64,000 nt of DNA from Zerene cesonia (taxonomy: Eukaryota; Arthropoda; Insecta; Lepidoptera; Pieridae). A program made the translations under genes and the position numbers. The notes beneath the pieces were generated by a model. The model was not told where the DNA came from and searched no databases. It was given only the letters and a program-made list of their open reading frames with translations. The stretch lies in NCBI RefSeq assembly GCF_012273895.1, contig NC_052123.1, positions 2,604,001-2,668,000 of the forward strand. The letters run 5' to 3'. This document shows positions 1-12,600 of this stretch, in pieces (position 1 is the first letter of the stretch; each line of letters begins with the position of its first letter).

Positions 1-591
1 CGCAGGCAAAAGGTAGTAATGTTACAAATTAAAACACAACATCATCTTGTAAGCGCAAACCCCTTATTAGGCATAAATTTCATCCTGCTCAGACCTTAAA
101 TTAGCTGTCTTGTAAACATAAAATGTGCAATGAAGCCAATTCGAGGAAAAAAATCGTTATTATTTCATCGACTATAACAATACCAGGCGTTCTCTCACAT
201 AAAAACACACCAGTTCCCAACACTAAACAAATAAATTCAAGTTGCTCCACCCCAAATTTCTTAGAAACATTCGCAAAAGGCCCGATCGAAAAAAATACGA
301 GATCCGAATAAATAAACAGGCCAAACAATAAGTACAGATGTAGTTTTAATCAAATATTTGGCTTCTATAATTCAATTCTCTTATAGGTTTCTGGACGATT
401 TGGCTTGTTTGCTTTGGCAGGGTTTTATAAATGCTATGTGGAATTTTCCAATGACTGCATTCAATTGAAATAGTTTGATAATTAATTGTTAACTGGATGT
501 TAAACGATAGACCTTGTATATCAATGAAAACGCTTAATTTGAAATATTAAACTGTTGCATAAATATTAATATAAACTAATATAAAGAGGAA

Positions 592-750
592 AAATGTGCG
601 TATTTGTATGTATGTTTATATTGTTTTGAAAAACTACTGAATCGATTGCAAAGATTCTTCCAATATACGAAAGCTATCGCTTGCTTTGTTACGGAGTAAT
701 AGGTTATATTTTTATATTTATCTTAAGCGGAGCCGGAACGAGCGTCTAGT
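592..750 (+). mobile_element. Helitron-like fragment, diverged
   Basis: Contains AAACTACTGAATCGATTGCA and ends in GAGCCGGAACGAGCGTCTAGT-like sequence (3' CTAGT at 746-750). Abuts a Lep1 copy. Confidence 0.55.
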
Positions 751-763
751 ATAAATATGTAAT

Positions 764-955
764 AACTACCTGTTTCATCCGCGTAAGTCCATATCCCGTA
801 GGAATATCGGGATAAAAAGTTGCCTAAATGTTATTCCAGTTGTCCAGCTGTCTACGTATCAAATTTCATTGCAATCGGTTCAGTAATTTTTGCGTGAAAG
901 AGCAACAAACACGCACACATCCTTACAAACTTTCGGATTTATAATATTAGTAGGA
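764..955 (-). mobile_element. Lep1-type non-autonomous Helitron
   Basis: Strand is given from the element's TCCTACTAATATTATAAAT start to its GCAGCTAGT end. Nearly full length; the 3' end is degenerate (CTACCTGTTTCATCC in place of the usual GCGCCCCGCGGTTTCACC). Confidence 0.85.
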
Positions 956-1451
956 AGTAGAATTTGACATCCTGGAAGTAATCCATAACATACTAGAAAC
1001 AAACTCCGGTTTGTGACAATGGGAAACGTCGTTTACAAAAAAAACATTTTTTCTTTTTTCACAAAGGTATCATAAAAACGCAAACAAATTGGTGTATGTT
1101 ACAAGATTATTTTAGATAATATATTACATAAAAATACATTCGTTTCATATCTCTATTGTGGTTTCATTATAATTCAAAGAGCGGCAAACTATAAATATTA
1201 TCGCACGTAAAATATTTTTTACGTTTTCCATTTTTAAGTGCAAAATAATTATGAATTCAGAATTTCAGTCGTAGCGTGTAAATAGGAAACTAGAATGTGA
1301 GATCGTATTTTATGCTAATGTAAAAATTACTGTAGTTCAGAAACTTTTACAACTAACTACGAAGTTGGTAAATTTGTTATACAATGTATTCTATCGATTA
1401 AAGCTATACAAAACTCAAAGTATATCATTCGATGTATATCTTATATCTTTA

Positions 1452-1466
1452 AACGAGCAATTCTTG

Positions 1467-1504
<38 letters not shown>

Positions 1505-1672
1505 ATTGGAATCTCGGAATCGGCTCCAACGATTTTCATGAAATTTAGTATATAGGGCGTTTCGGGGACGATAAATCGATCTAGCTAGGAATCTTTTTTA
1601 GAAAATGTCATATTCGTGTTTTATTCGTGTTTTTTTTTTTCCTGACATCTATTGGTGAATAAGAATACTATT
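1452..1672 (+). mobile_element. (TA)n-bearing repeat element, copy 1
   Basis: GAGCAATTCTTG, a (TA)n run (about 1470-1503), then ATCTCGGAATCGGCTCCAAC and GATAAATCGATCTAGCTAGG, ending near CCTGACATCTATTGGTGAAT. Copy 2 lies inverted at 56250-56531. Class not evident. Confidence 0.7.
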
Positions 1673-1674
1673 TT

Positions 1675-1779
1675 GCTTCGTAGATAGCTGGATAACTGAA
1701 ATAACACATAGGCACTTTTTATATCGATATTCCTACGGGATACGGACTTACGCGGTTTCAACCGCGGCTCACAGCTAGT
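1675..1779 (+). mobile_element. Lep1-type Helitron, 3' half only
   Basis: Matches the family from the GTAGATAGCTGGA region to CAGCTAGT; the 5' half is missing. Confidence 0.8.
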
Positions 1780-1820
1780 ATGAGTTTTATATGTCATCGT
1801 CGGCAATGGAGCTGGTGGTC

Positions 1821-2127
1821 CGAGTCGAGCATGCTTTGGCACGAATTGGACCAGCTCGCATCGGGGAAATACCACCACAGGAAACCGATGTGAAATAATA
1901 GCATGCTATAGTGTTTCGTACCGGGGGAGCCGGAGGCCCATTTCCTTTTCCACACACTCCCCAATCCATTACTTCTTTCCAGTCATCAATCCTTTCCTCA
2001 TCCTGTACCCCTTATAAGCGGACCGCGCATTCCTTAAGGCTACCTCTGCGAATGTTCATGGGCGGTGGTGATCGCTTACCATCAGGCGAACCACCAGCTC
2101 AGTTGCCCGCTATGACATAAAAAAATC
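1821..2127 (+). mobile_element. A-tailed retroposon (SINE or LINE 3' end), copy 1
   Basis: Family read from GAGTCGAGCATGCTT to the CAGTTGCCCGCTATGACATA, A-run end. A reversed scrap of the same tail (1789-1820) sits just before it. The repeat's frames are not a gene; class unresolved. Confidence 0.75.
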
Positions 2128-2280
2128 ACTCTAATTGAAAGCAGAGTAGCGGAGTTTAGTCAGGCCACCATTGCAATGGGAGGGACATAACCCAACCCTT
2201 TTCTGAGAGCCTCGAGTATGCGCAAATACAATTTCCACAAAAAGGGCAATAGTACTATAGTTCTTTCATCTTTTAATTCT

Positions 2281-2459
2281 ACTAGCTGTACACCCCGCCT
2301 GTACCGCCTCGCCCGTGATAAATACATAGCCTATGCCAATGTCACTCAGCGAAGTTGCAGCTTTCCAACAGTAAAATAATTTTTGCAATCGGTCCAGCAG
2401 TTTTTGCGTGAAACCGTTACAAACACACAAAAATGCAACAGATTCCTCTTTATATTTTG
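2281..2459 (-). mobile_element. Helitron-like element, type B
   Basis: Begins ACTAGCTGTACACC in plus-strand reading and carries the type's CTATGCCAATGTCACTCAGC block and TTTTTGCGTGAAACCGTTAC. Relatives at 23822, 33385, 44551 and 58915. Confidence 0.65.
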
Positions 2460-2713
2460 AGAACCCTAAAAGTATACCGGAAAAATTGGTCCATAAGATT
2501 TTCGTAATTCATATTTTGTATTGTGACCTTTAATCACCACCATAGATTACGGTGATTGCAGTCATTGCACGTAGAGTGCGTTAATTAATTACACGTACAA
2601 ATAGATACTTTTCAATTAAATGAATTGTAATGATTAACGTTTATTTACGATATAACGGTATCAAAGGATAATATGTATCTTCCATAATTATGATCCTTAG
2701 ATTATATAGTGTC

Positions 2714-2893
2714 ACTAGATGCACCCGGCAAACGCTGTTCTGCCTTACTCTTATCATTTAGGGTTATGAAAAATAGATGTTGGCCGATTCTCATAGATAC
2801 CGGATAAGCACAAATAATTTCATCAAAATCGGTCAAGCCGCTTCGCAGGAGTATGGCAACGAAAACTGTGACACGAGAATTTTATATATTAGA
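2714..2893 (-). mobile_element. Helitron-like element, type C
   Basis: Contains CGGCAAACGCTGTTCTGCC and AAATCGGTCAAGCCGCTTCG. Relatives at 32195 and 37096. Confidence 0.65.
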
Positions 2894-2904
2894 TAGTAAA
2901 TGAT

Positions 2905-3035
2905 GATTCAAGTGGCAGGGAGCCGCTGGACTCAGGCCGCTAGTGACCGTTCGTTTTGGAAATCTTTGGGGGAGGCCTATGTCCAACAGTGGACGTCCTA
3001 AAAGGCTTCAACGACGAATGATGAAATGAAATGAT
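2905..3035 (+). mobile_element. RTE-type LINE, 3' end only
   Basis: 2912-3001 reads as 29 codons and a stop: VAGSRWTQAASDRSFWKSLG then EAYVQQWTS. This is the usual C-terminus of insect RTE-clade reverse transcriptases. The rest is absent (5' truncation), and a short ATGATGAAATGAAATGATG tail follows. Confidence 0.8.
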
Positions 3036-3047
3036 GCAGCTGACTTC

Positions 3048-3235
3048 TTTGACCGACTTTCATCGATCACAGCTTAGAACCACCGCAAGCACCGCATTTA
3101 AAATGACAAAAAAAAATCGCATCGAAATCGGTCAATCCGGCTGAGAACTACGATACAACCCAGACACACACACAATCAGACAGACAGACGGCATCAAACT
3201 TATAACACCCCATTACGTCGTGGGTTAAAAACAAA
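3048..3235 (+). mobile_element. Unclassified retroelement tail
   Basis: Contains GCATCGAAATCGGTCAATCC, a run of ACACAC/CAGACAGAC and ends near CGTCGTGGGTTAAAAAC. A second copy of the same arrangement lies at 49655-49790. It resembles the 3' end of a non-LTR element, but the class is not shown by the sequence. Confidence 0.5.
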
Positions 3236-3276
3236 TAACAACGACAAATCACTATTCAAAACAGACGTGCAAAATA

Positions 3277-3476
3277 TCCTACTAATATTATAAATGCGAA
3301 AGTTTGTAAGGATGTGTGTGTGCTTGTTGCTCTTTCACGCAAAAACTACTGTACCCATTGCAATGAAATTTGGTACGCAGACAGCTGGACAACTGAAATA
3401 ACATATTGGCAATAATTATCCCGATATTCCTACGGGATACGGACTTACGCGGGTGAAACCGCGGGGCGCAGCTAGT
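3277..3476 (+). mobile_element. Lep1-type Helitron, full length
   Basis: Intact ends (TCCTACTAATATTATAAAT to GCGCAGCTAGT), with the GGGATACGGACTTACGCGG block near the 3' end. Its 3' end is about 87 bases inside the intron from the exon 6 donor. Confidence 0.92.
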
Positions 3477-3525
3477 TATAAATAATATAATTGATTGATA
3501 GTCCTGCTCATCGACCATTTGTTTC

Positions 3526-3552
3526 GTGGTTCGATTGATTGATTGATTGATT
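3526..3552 (+). repeat. (GATT)n microsatellite beside the exon 6 donor
   Basis: About six GATT/GATTGA units, ending some 10 bases from the donor GTAAGT of exon 6. Confidence 0.9.
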
Positions 3553-3562
3553 TATGACTTAC

Positions 3563-3671
3563 CTCGATCTGTATACTGGCAGCTCTGTACGCCCTGTCAG
3601 CAGTGTTTTGCGCTTGGCAGATGAACGTCTGATTATGGTGCTCCTGTTTGGGCGTCATTTTAATCACGGAT
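3563..3671 (-). CDS. kirre/rst: Coding exon 6 of the Kirre/Rst receptor: end of Ig domain 2
   Basis: Acceptor TTTTGTTTAG|ATC and donor ATCGAG|GTAAGT; 109 nt, phase 2 in and phase 0 out. It encodes SVIKMTPKQEHHNQTFICQA, then QNTADRAYRAASIQIE (residues 205-240). C222 pairs with C163; N217-Q-T is a potential N-glycosylation site. A GATT tetranucleotide run lies just inside the following intron. The next exon, expected to begin with the Ig domain 3 linker, was not found between 1 and 3562. Confidence 0.95.
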
Positions 3672-6600
3672 CTAAACAAAACAAAAGCATAATTAAAATA
3701 TTATAAAGTGTATTTATAGTCATAACACCACTACGTAGTATAAAACAAAGTCGCTTTCTCTGTCCATATGTCCCTATGTATGCTTAATTCTTCAAAACTA
3801 CCCAAGGGTTTTCGATGGGTTTTTTTTTAATAGATAGAGCGATACAAGAGGAAGGTTTATATGTATAATAACATCTGTTAAACTACTCTGAATTTAACGC
3901 GTCCGAAGCCGCGGGCAAAAGCTAGCAGCTAATAAATTTTGAGTATTTCTACACTTTATTTGAAACTGAATTGTAGTTTTAATTATTATGAAATCGATAC
4001 AATGATTTCGTGTAAGTGGGTAGGATTCTAAAATCTCTATAGCAGTCGTAAAGTCGAACTACTTACGTAGAATCGTATTGATTATTAAGATTAATAGTTT
4101 ATTGTATGTATGGCGCCATAGTATGGCGGTTTCTTTATTTATTTCTAAAATTAACAAAAAATTTTTATACAAATCTTATAATTTTGGAATGTCTTTATTG
4201 CAGTTATATAATAATGGCGCAATGTATAAAAATGCAGGCATTTTCACGCCCACTTTTAGTTAAATACCAAATATAAATGCCCTCAAAACATTCTTCAATT
4301 TAATTATTCTTAAGCCTAATTATACGTTATATAAAACTTAAGTTATAGGGTGAGATATCTCCCCTTAAAATACCAATAGCGGACACAAAAATGCTCTCAA
4401 AACATTCTACAAATTAATTATTCTAAAACGTATACATAATATAAATAGAACACCAAACTAATACCCAACTAACTTTAACCTCCGTATATAATCACAGGTT
4501 TTCACATATAATTAAGGTTTGTTTAACAAATACACTATCCAGTCCTATTATATGAATTAACCAGAACCATTTCATTTCAATCCGAAAAATAAAAGCTATC
4601 ATTAGCCCTGTTTATTCTGTGCTATTTGGCTTTTGTTTTATGTTGGAATGGAATAGACAAATGGATCAAAGATTAATAACATTTTACGGGTATAGACGCA
4701 TCAATCTATAAAAGCACAAAATTGATAAATATGTTGACTATGAGGTTACGGAAATAAATAAACGAGTAATAAATACAAATCATACTTTTATATTTATTAC
4801 TAATTTTAACATTTTGACAAGTCACAAAAATTTAATTTTTAGTTTTATAGCATTAAATTTTTGTGACTTGTCAAAATGTTAAAATTAGTGTTTAATAAAT
4901 TATAAACTCAAACTGGAACTCAATGAAATACCTACCATATTTGAAAATTGTTTAAATAAACATATCCTTATTAAATAACGATATATTTACGCTCTTACCA
5001 TAACCAGACTACAGATAATGCACAATAACATTAGGCATATAAATAATAACATATACGCAATAATTCACTCACTTGGCGGTAAATCTCTGTCCATCTGGTA
5101 ACGCTTCTACAGTGTACGTGACGCCCTGGGTCAGAACCCCCGCGTTACTGTCCACCCAAGTTATCTGTAATGGAAGCAGTTATTAAATGTACGATGTAGA
5201 ATATTAACTCCTATAGTAATATTTTAAAGAATCGATCCGTAACGACCTAAAAGAAATAGAAACACACATATAAACACAAAGACGCATTTATTCGATCTCA
5301 ATATGGGAGTCGAGCTTCGGCAAGAATCGAGCCAACTCGCACCGGGGGAGGCAAATCACCACAGAGGATCGGCGTGAAATAGTAGCATACGAATGCTACT
5401 GTGTTTCATTCGGCGAGTGAAGGAGCAGGGGATTGCTTTATACCTTTCATCAACCCTTTCCTTATCCCTTATCTGAAGTCAGCAAAGAAGCATTATAATT
5501 TTTCTGCTATACCAGAATTAGGGTTAATTAATTCGAATGTATAATAAATTTTGTTTAAGTACACTCTATAACATACATTACTCAATGGGTTTTGGATGGA
5601 GACGTGTTAGCCTCGAAAAAAGGGTCGTTACCTGGACAAATAAATCTCCAAATTTCACTCTTATTAAAAAGTAAATCAACATACAAGTTACTAATTTTAT
5701 TATCAACGAAATGCTATACCATATAGCATGATAGGTTAACCAAAAGTTATTAAGGTTACCCTCAAAGTCAAACTAATACATTCCATGACACATTTTCTAT
5801 ATTCGTACATAATATTAAAAACAGATTTAGGTACAAAAATTGCAGGAAGTTAGTTTTGAATCTATTGTTTCATACGAAAATAGCTCTGCCCATCACGGTA
5901 ATCGTCGGCGCGCTAAATTATTCAGCAATCGTCTGACAAATCACAATAAAACTGCTCTGCTATAAATACTCCATTCGCGCCATATTTAAAATTAATTCCT
6001 GCTGTTTTTAAACATTCTAACGATCATTAATTTTCAAATGTTCTTAACACTTATATTATATTTAATATACAATTATACAATATTATACGGAATAATTTAA
6101 TGCTATGCATCTTGTATATTTTATTGGATTTAGATGATAACTGTTAAACAATATGAAAGCTAACAAAAAGTCACCTCGAACAGAGCCGGGTCGGACAGCT
6201 AGTAATATAGAGCTCAACACAAAAATAACCACAAGTTTAACATTTCACGATCCTCCAAACTCATTTCTCTTGGGCAAGTGCTCGCCGCGACATCATATTC
6301 AATTTAACTCCTAATTGTCTCTCCTCCCATGAGCATCATATCTATTCAATTCGTTTAAATGGATTAAATGAAACAGCTTCGAGCAAATGAGTTGAATGGT
6401 TAAATGAAAGTCCAGTGAACAAATCTCCACAGAATTACATGAATTTAATAGAAGTAATGAAGAATGTGAATGGGGTGAGCTTAGTTCTATATTTAACGAT
6501 ATAGTCAAATCAGCTAACGATGTAAGTATAATCTACAATTGTCATAGAATACTAAATATACATAAAACCATTATAGATAATGTATAATTATATGTAGATC

Positions 6601-9600
6601 ACGCTAAAGAAATAATACGATGCGGGTAAATAAATATAAATACAAATTTAGATTTTAATTTATTAGGTCGTGTAAATATAGTCAAAAATACGTAATGTAT
6701 TCTAACATAAATATTAAATGTTACACCAAATTTTTATTCTAATTAAGTATCCACACATATCTTATTAATGAATCACATTCATTATAAATACAGCGGTTAT
6801 TTAATATCTAAATGAATCAAATTAGAAATAAAACAAATTAAAAACAATATTATTCTATCGATATTTTCGGCAACGCTTGAAATCCGAAACCCATTAAAGC
6901 AATGCTAATACTTAGAGATGAGATGTAAATGAATGTTGATGAGGCTGATCTTAGGCAGAGCTAATTTCGAACAAAAGCTTAAGCTTAAGTAGTTTTAGAA
7001 CACACCCAATAGAAATAAGAAGACTAACGCCAAATGATGGCGGAGCTACACAATCTAGAGAGAAAAAGTAAAATAAATTGCGAAATTCGGAGTATCTAGT
7101 TAATTAAATTTAACTTTGAAATAGATAATTTGAAACGTAAGCAGCGAATATATTTTGCTTAATTTATACAGTGAAGATATTTGCATGTCATTTTCGACGC
7201 GCTTAAAATTCTGAGACTTTAATTAGTTGTAAATAGACAACGCAGGGACGAAATTCAGACTAAAATATCATTCTAAAACGTCGTTAGCTTAAGAGTTGCT
7301 ATTTAAATATAGCAACGGATTAAAGTACTCATCATCTGAACAGCAATTTTCGGGGTATAATTAAATTTAATATTTAATTTGAAATATGTCGGAAACGGCT
7401 CAAATTTCTTGTTGCCGGTTTGGAGACGTGAAGGATCAAACCAAATATCTAAGACACAACCGGTTTAATGTCGTATATTAAACGTCAAGACCGATTGAAA
7501 TGAAGATTATCCGAAGTGAAAATCAAGATATTCAGCCCCTTTCTCGACAGTAAACATCTTTCATTTACAAGAGCAATTATCCGATTATCCTTATTTGAAA
7601 GAAACTTGATCGGAACGACAACAACGTCTAAACACAACAACCGTTAACCCAGAAGAAAACTTAAGTATCATCTAATCTAAATATAGAATAGACTATTTTA
7701 TTCGACTTCAATTAAATGTTACTTACACGTTAATAAATTACATATGTAGGAATGTAAAACCATTTCATCAGCTCAGTTTTAATGGAATTGAGCGCGTAAA
7801 AACGCATTTGAAATATATCATCCATTTTCAATCGAACATCTACAATTTGTCAGTTCTCACCTAGTCAGCTTTTCCCACTTCAAGCGATACCCACCTCTAT
7901 TCATCTTGTTAAAAAGTTTAATTTAATCTATTTGTTTCACAACATACGTCTTTCTTACCTCAGCTGGTGGTTTCCCACCCACCGAGACGCACTCGAGTTT
8001 GATGATTCTATCTTCAGTGGTAGAGTAGAAATTCCCTTGTAGAATTTTCGGTGGTTCTGGCGGCACTAGGACTGTTAGGCGGGCGTAGCGTGACCTAATT
8101 GCAGGTTCACCTGTACAAAGAGTTTTAATTTATTTGGGCTGAATATACATTGTATATCTGTTGAGGGAATTGATATTGTTAACATTATTTATTTTTACTA
8201 TTTTTTAGAGATTTGGAAATTTTAAGATGGCAATTTTGTAAACAAATGAAACGTTATGTATAATTACATTCAATTGTTTATTTTACGTAGCTAGGAATCG
8301 ATTCATTCCGAGTCCAGGTAAAGGAAATAAGAAACTCTCTTGTCAAGACTTCGTTTATCACTTAAATAACACAATGTATATCACAATAAGACAAACTAGC
8401 CATCCGCCCGCGGCTTCGTCTGCTTTTATCAAAGGAAACAATACACAGTCCGCAATTATTCCCGTGGGTTTTCCGAGATATACACGAACCTTTGTCCTCT
8501 ATAGATTCACAAACTATTTATGAATCAAATTTCAACCACATCGGCTCACTGCTGTAGATATTAATAAGCATAGAGCGATTTACTTTCGTATTTATCATAT
8601 TGGTAGCGATTATTCAACTTTTTAAATTCTCCCATCCATATGGATAGAAATCTATAGCTATAATTAAGCCAATTCACTGAATTCATATTATACACAAAGA
8701 TCTCGAACCAAATAGAAACAGTCAACTGTTCAACCGATGCCATAAAGTGTGGGTAATGTTTGAATATGTTCCAAACTTTAAGGTCCAAACAGGACACAAA
8801 CCAGCAGTTTTACTAGACAGCGGTCCGCCGAAGTACCCCGACTCGCAATTTAATGGCGAAACCGAGGAAAGACAATGAAAGACTCCCTTCAGACAGTTTT
8901 CTATAGAGCAAACTTTGTTTAAAGTTTGCAAGTTAAATAGTGCGAAGTTGAACAATTTTGCCGCAAGCCGGCCATCGTTGTGTCTTCTTGATAAAAACTT
9001 CCATTAGTTTTATGTAAATCTTTTATCTAGTCTACGAGAGTGGTGTTTATTTTTCCCAACTACAACGTTGCTTTCTCTTTGAAGAATGCTATTAAATATC
9101 TGCTTGTAAATTTAGGTTTCTCCTCTCATTGTCTTTAAGTCGGCGTACACAAACGTTAAAGGAAACAATGTATTTCTCTGCTGTATTGAAAACGGGATAT
9201 TTGCTATATATAAAAAGTAATTGGCATGAATTATGTATGAAAAAACTATATATACTATATTATGTTATTGAAACAAAGGCTCGTAAAGAAAATTTCATCA
9301 TTACCGTGAAAATATGTATTTATCCATAGTACTTAGAAAATGGCTATGAGCAAGCAAGAAGTAAGTGGTGCGTAAAATTCGAGACAAAATCTTTAACCCC
9401 GTTATCCCCCTAGGGGTAGCATTTCTCATAGTCATTTCTTAACGGATCGGCACAGTAATTTAGACTTGATCTTTTCTTAGTGGATCGGTCCAGTAGTTTA
9501 GGCTGTTTGTTGACAGATCACTCAGTCATCTTTGCATTTAATATATTAAGAAGCGTAGATTATTCTTTAAACTTGTATAGCTAAAACATTGATAATTCTC

Positions 9601-12600
9601 ACAGTCAAAGCTCAATCCTACTAATGTTATAAATGCGAAAGTTTGTAAGGATGTGTGTGTGTTTGTTACTCTTTCACGCAGAAACTACTGAACCGATTTT
9701 AATGAAATTTGGTACGTAGACAGCTGGACAACTGGAATAACATATAGGCAACTTTTTATCCCGACATTCCTACGGGATACGGACTTACGCGGGTGAAACC
9801 GCGGGGCGAAGCTAATATTTGAATAAAATAACAATTGATATAAAGATAAACAGTCAATCAGCTGATTATTTATAATAAAATAACAATTGATATGAAAATA
9901 AATTATATTCACATCTGTAAGTGCATTTAAACGAAATAATTAAGCAATAGTGGTTTATTATTTTAATCATAGCGACGTTCCGGACATTTTACAAGCCGTG
10001 GTTCCGGGCGAGTTGCCAGATTCATTCCAATATGGTATTATCGTAAGTCCTTACTAGAAAGCTTTTCTAATTGTTTTTATTCCTTGCCCTTTAAATTCTT
10101 ATTTGGTTAGAAAAATTTAGAAACTTGTAGTATGAGTAAATACACAAGTAACGATAACTTTATAAAAAACAATCGATGTAAAAGAAAAATTATCATTTAT
10201 TTTTAATAAAAAACTTAATTGCTTTTAAATTGTCTAAACTAAACTAATTTTACAGATCAGACAAGCTGAACCTCCTTGTTTTTTTAAGTCGGTTGAAAAG
10301 TACACCACATTCGTTCATAACGCATAATTAATGCTGATTGGACTATTAACATAATAATTTTATAATATTGATAAATATTAGTACCAATAATTAGATTTAT
10401 CAATAAATAATTCTAAAATGCGATAAAATTGCAACAATTTCGTATCAAATCGATGTCGAATTGAGAAAGAATATATCGAATTGAGAACCTTCTTCCATTC
10501 TGGGTACGTCGGTTGAGAACCATTTAGTACATTTATATTTCACTATTATCAGTATCAAAATACCCAGTTATTGTTTTCTCAACTTTCTGATAATAATATG
10601 CCCGCATCGTAGTGGTCTCTATACCTCTTAGTTTAAACAGAATAACTAATATAAGTCCATTGTGTTTGTCCCAGTTGTGATACCTTAATGGTCACCACAA
10701 AACATTTCGTATTGCATCAACTAGCAAAGCTAGCGGAAGCTTCGAGAAGAATAGACTAACTAGAATTCGTACGAATAATTTGGAATCTAATTAAGTTTGA
10801 AATAGGGTTGTCTCTTGTTTGTCGAAATTTCGAGGTTATGGAACACAGATATTCTCGAATATTTCCACGCGATATGAAATAATTTACGAACGGCTAAGAA
10901 ATTTTTAGTCCATATTAATACGTTTTTCATACACAATTTTACTTTCGAATGAGCCTAGAATACCCACATACAAATTACATAGTATAAAAAATATATGACA
11001 CAGTATATTTGGTTATAGAATTTAAAACATTATCACAAAATGAAAACTTTCAATCAGAGAGAAACTAACGTTTTCAAATAATTATCTTCTACAAATAGTT
11101 CACTATCCTTCCTTAGCCAATTCAAATTCTAACATAATACCAAATGGCAACAATGTCTTATCAAAAACAAAAAAAAAAATCACGTCAATCGAGTACCAAA
11201 AAGATTTCAATCAAATTGAACCTTCCTTCTTTGTTTCAGGGAGCATCGATTGAAAACTACATACATAACTCATGTATAAAATTGTGTTTATTTGTAATGG
11301 TTTGTTAAAATGACACTTCTATTATTTACCTATACGTGCAAGTCACTTTATTTCACGCTTTAGTCACGTTTTATACACCTAAGCTAAATCTGACACGCTG
11401 CCTCCCAACTATTGATCGATTTTTGCTATTCTGACTAACCGTCCTAGATGCCCGTCCACACAATGTACATACAAAGAACATGCACCAAATGGTACCAGTG
11501 TATTCCTTTATGATAATCTCCCGCTTGCGAGTAAATCCGCAAATATCCTCTCAAGACTGCCCAACTTACACCGAAATACTTAGTCTGGCCATAAATACTG
11601 TTACACTTAATTATAAAAAAATATTACATTTGAATTTCGAATCTGTCATNNNNNNNNNNNNNNNNNNNNNNNNNNNNNNNNNNNNNNNNNNNNNNNNNNN
11701 NNNNNNNNNNNNNNNNNNNNNNNNNNNNNNNNNNNNNNNNNNNNNNNNNNNNNNNNNNNNNNNNNNNNNNNNNNNNNNNNNNNNNNNNNNNNNNNNNNNN
11801 NNNNNNNNNNNNNNNNNNNNNNNNNNNNNNNNNNNNNNNNNNNNNNNNNNNNNNNNNNNNNNNNNNNNNNNNNNNNNNNNNNNNNNNNNNNNNNNNNNNN
11901 NNNNNNNNNNNNNNNNNNNNNNNNNNNNNNNNNNNNNNNNNNNNNNNNNNNNNNNNNNNNNNNNNNNNNNNNNNNNNNNNNNNNNNNNNNNNNNNNNNNN
12001 NNNNNNNNNNNNNNNNNNNNNNNNNNNNNNNNNNNNNNNNNNNNNNNNNNNNNNNNNNNNNNNNNNNNNNNNNNNNNNNNNNNNNNNNNNNNNNNNNNNN
12101 NNNNNNNNNNNNNNNNNNNNNNNNNNNNNNNNNNNNNNNNNNNNNNNNNNNNNNNNNNNNNNNNNNNNNNNNNNNNNNNNNNNNNNNNNNNNNNNNNNNN
12201 NNNNNNNNNNNNNNNNNNNNNNNNNNNNNNNNNNNNNNNNNNNNNNNNNNNNNNNNNNNNNNNNNNNNNNNNNNNNNNNNNNNNNNNNNNNNNNNNNNNN
12301 NNNNNNNNNNNNNNNNNNNNNNNNNNNNNNNNNNNNNNNNNNNNNNNNNNNNNNNNNNNNNNNNNNNNNNNNNNNNNNNNNNNNNNNNNNNNNNNNNNNN
12401 NNNNNNNNNNNNNNNNNNNNNNNNNNNNNNNNNNNNNNNNNNNNNNNNNNNNNNNNNNNNNNNNNNNNNNNNNNNNNNNNNNNNNNNNNNNNNNNNNNNN
12501 NNNNNNNNNNNNNNNNNNNNNNNNNNNNNNNNNNNNNNNNNNNNNNNNNNNNNNNNNNNNNNNNNNNNNNNNNNNNNNNNNNNNNNNNNNNNNNNNNNNN

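Larger units (their letters stand above)
1..3562 (-). other. Intron 6 (partial), repeat-filled, no exon recognised
   Basis: Follows the exon 6 donor and runs off the left edge. I searched the minus strand for the Ig domain 3 region and saw none. Contents from right to left: Lep1, a LINE-type 3' tail element, an RTE 3' end, Helitron-like elements, an A-tailed retroposon, a (TA)n-containing element, and Lep1 plus another Helitron-like element. Positions 1-590 and 956-1450 show nothing recognisable. Confidence 0.7.
3672..5072 (-). other. Intron 5
   Basis: 1401 bases, GT-AG. It holds a Helitron-like element near 3730-3926 and a perfect 37-bp inverted repeat at 4799-4889; the remaining AT-rich sequence shows no other structure. 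Confidence 0.9.

Noticed and set aside
9685..9912. Small frames with the APRFHPRKSVSRRN phrase at several places
   Set aside because: This is the translation of the Lep1 Helitron 3' part, repeated in every copy; not protein.
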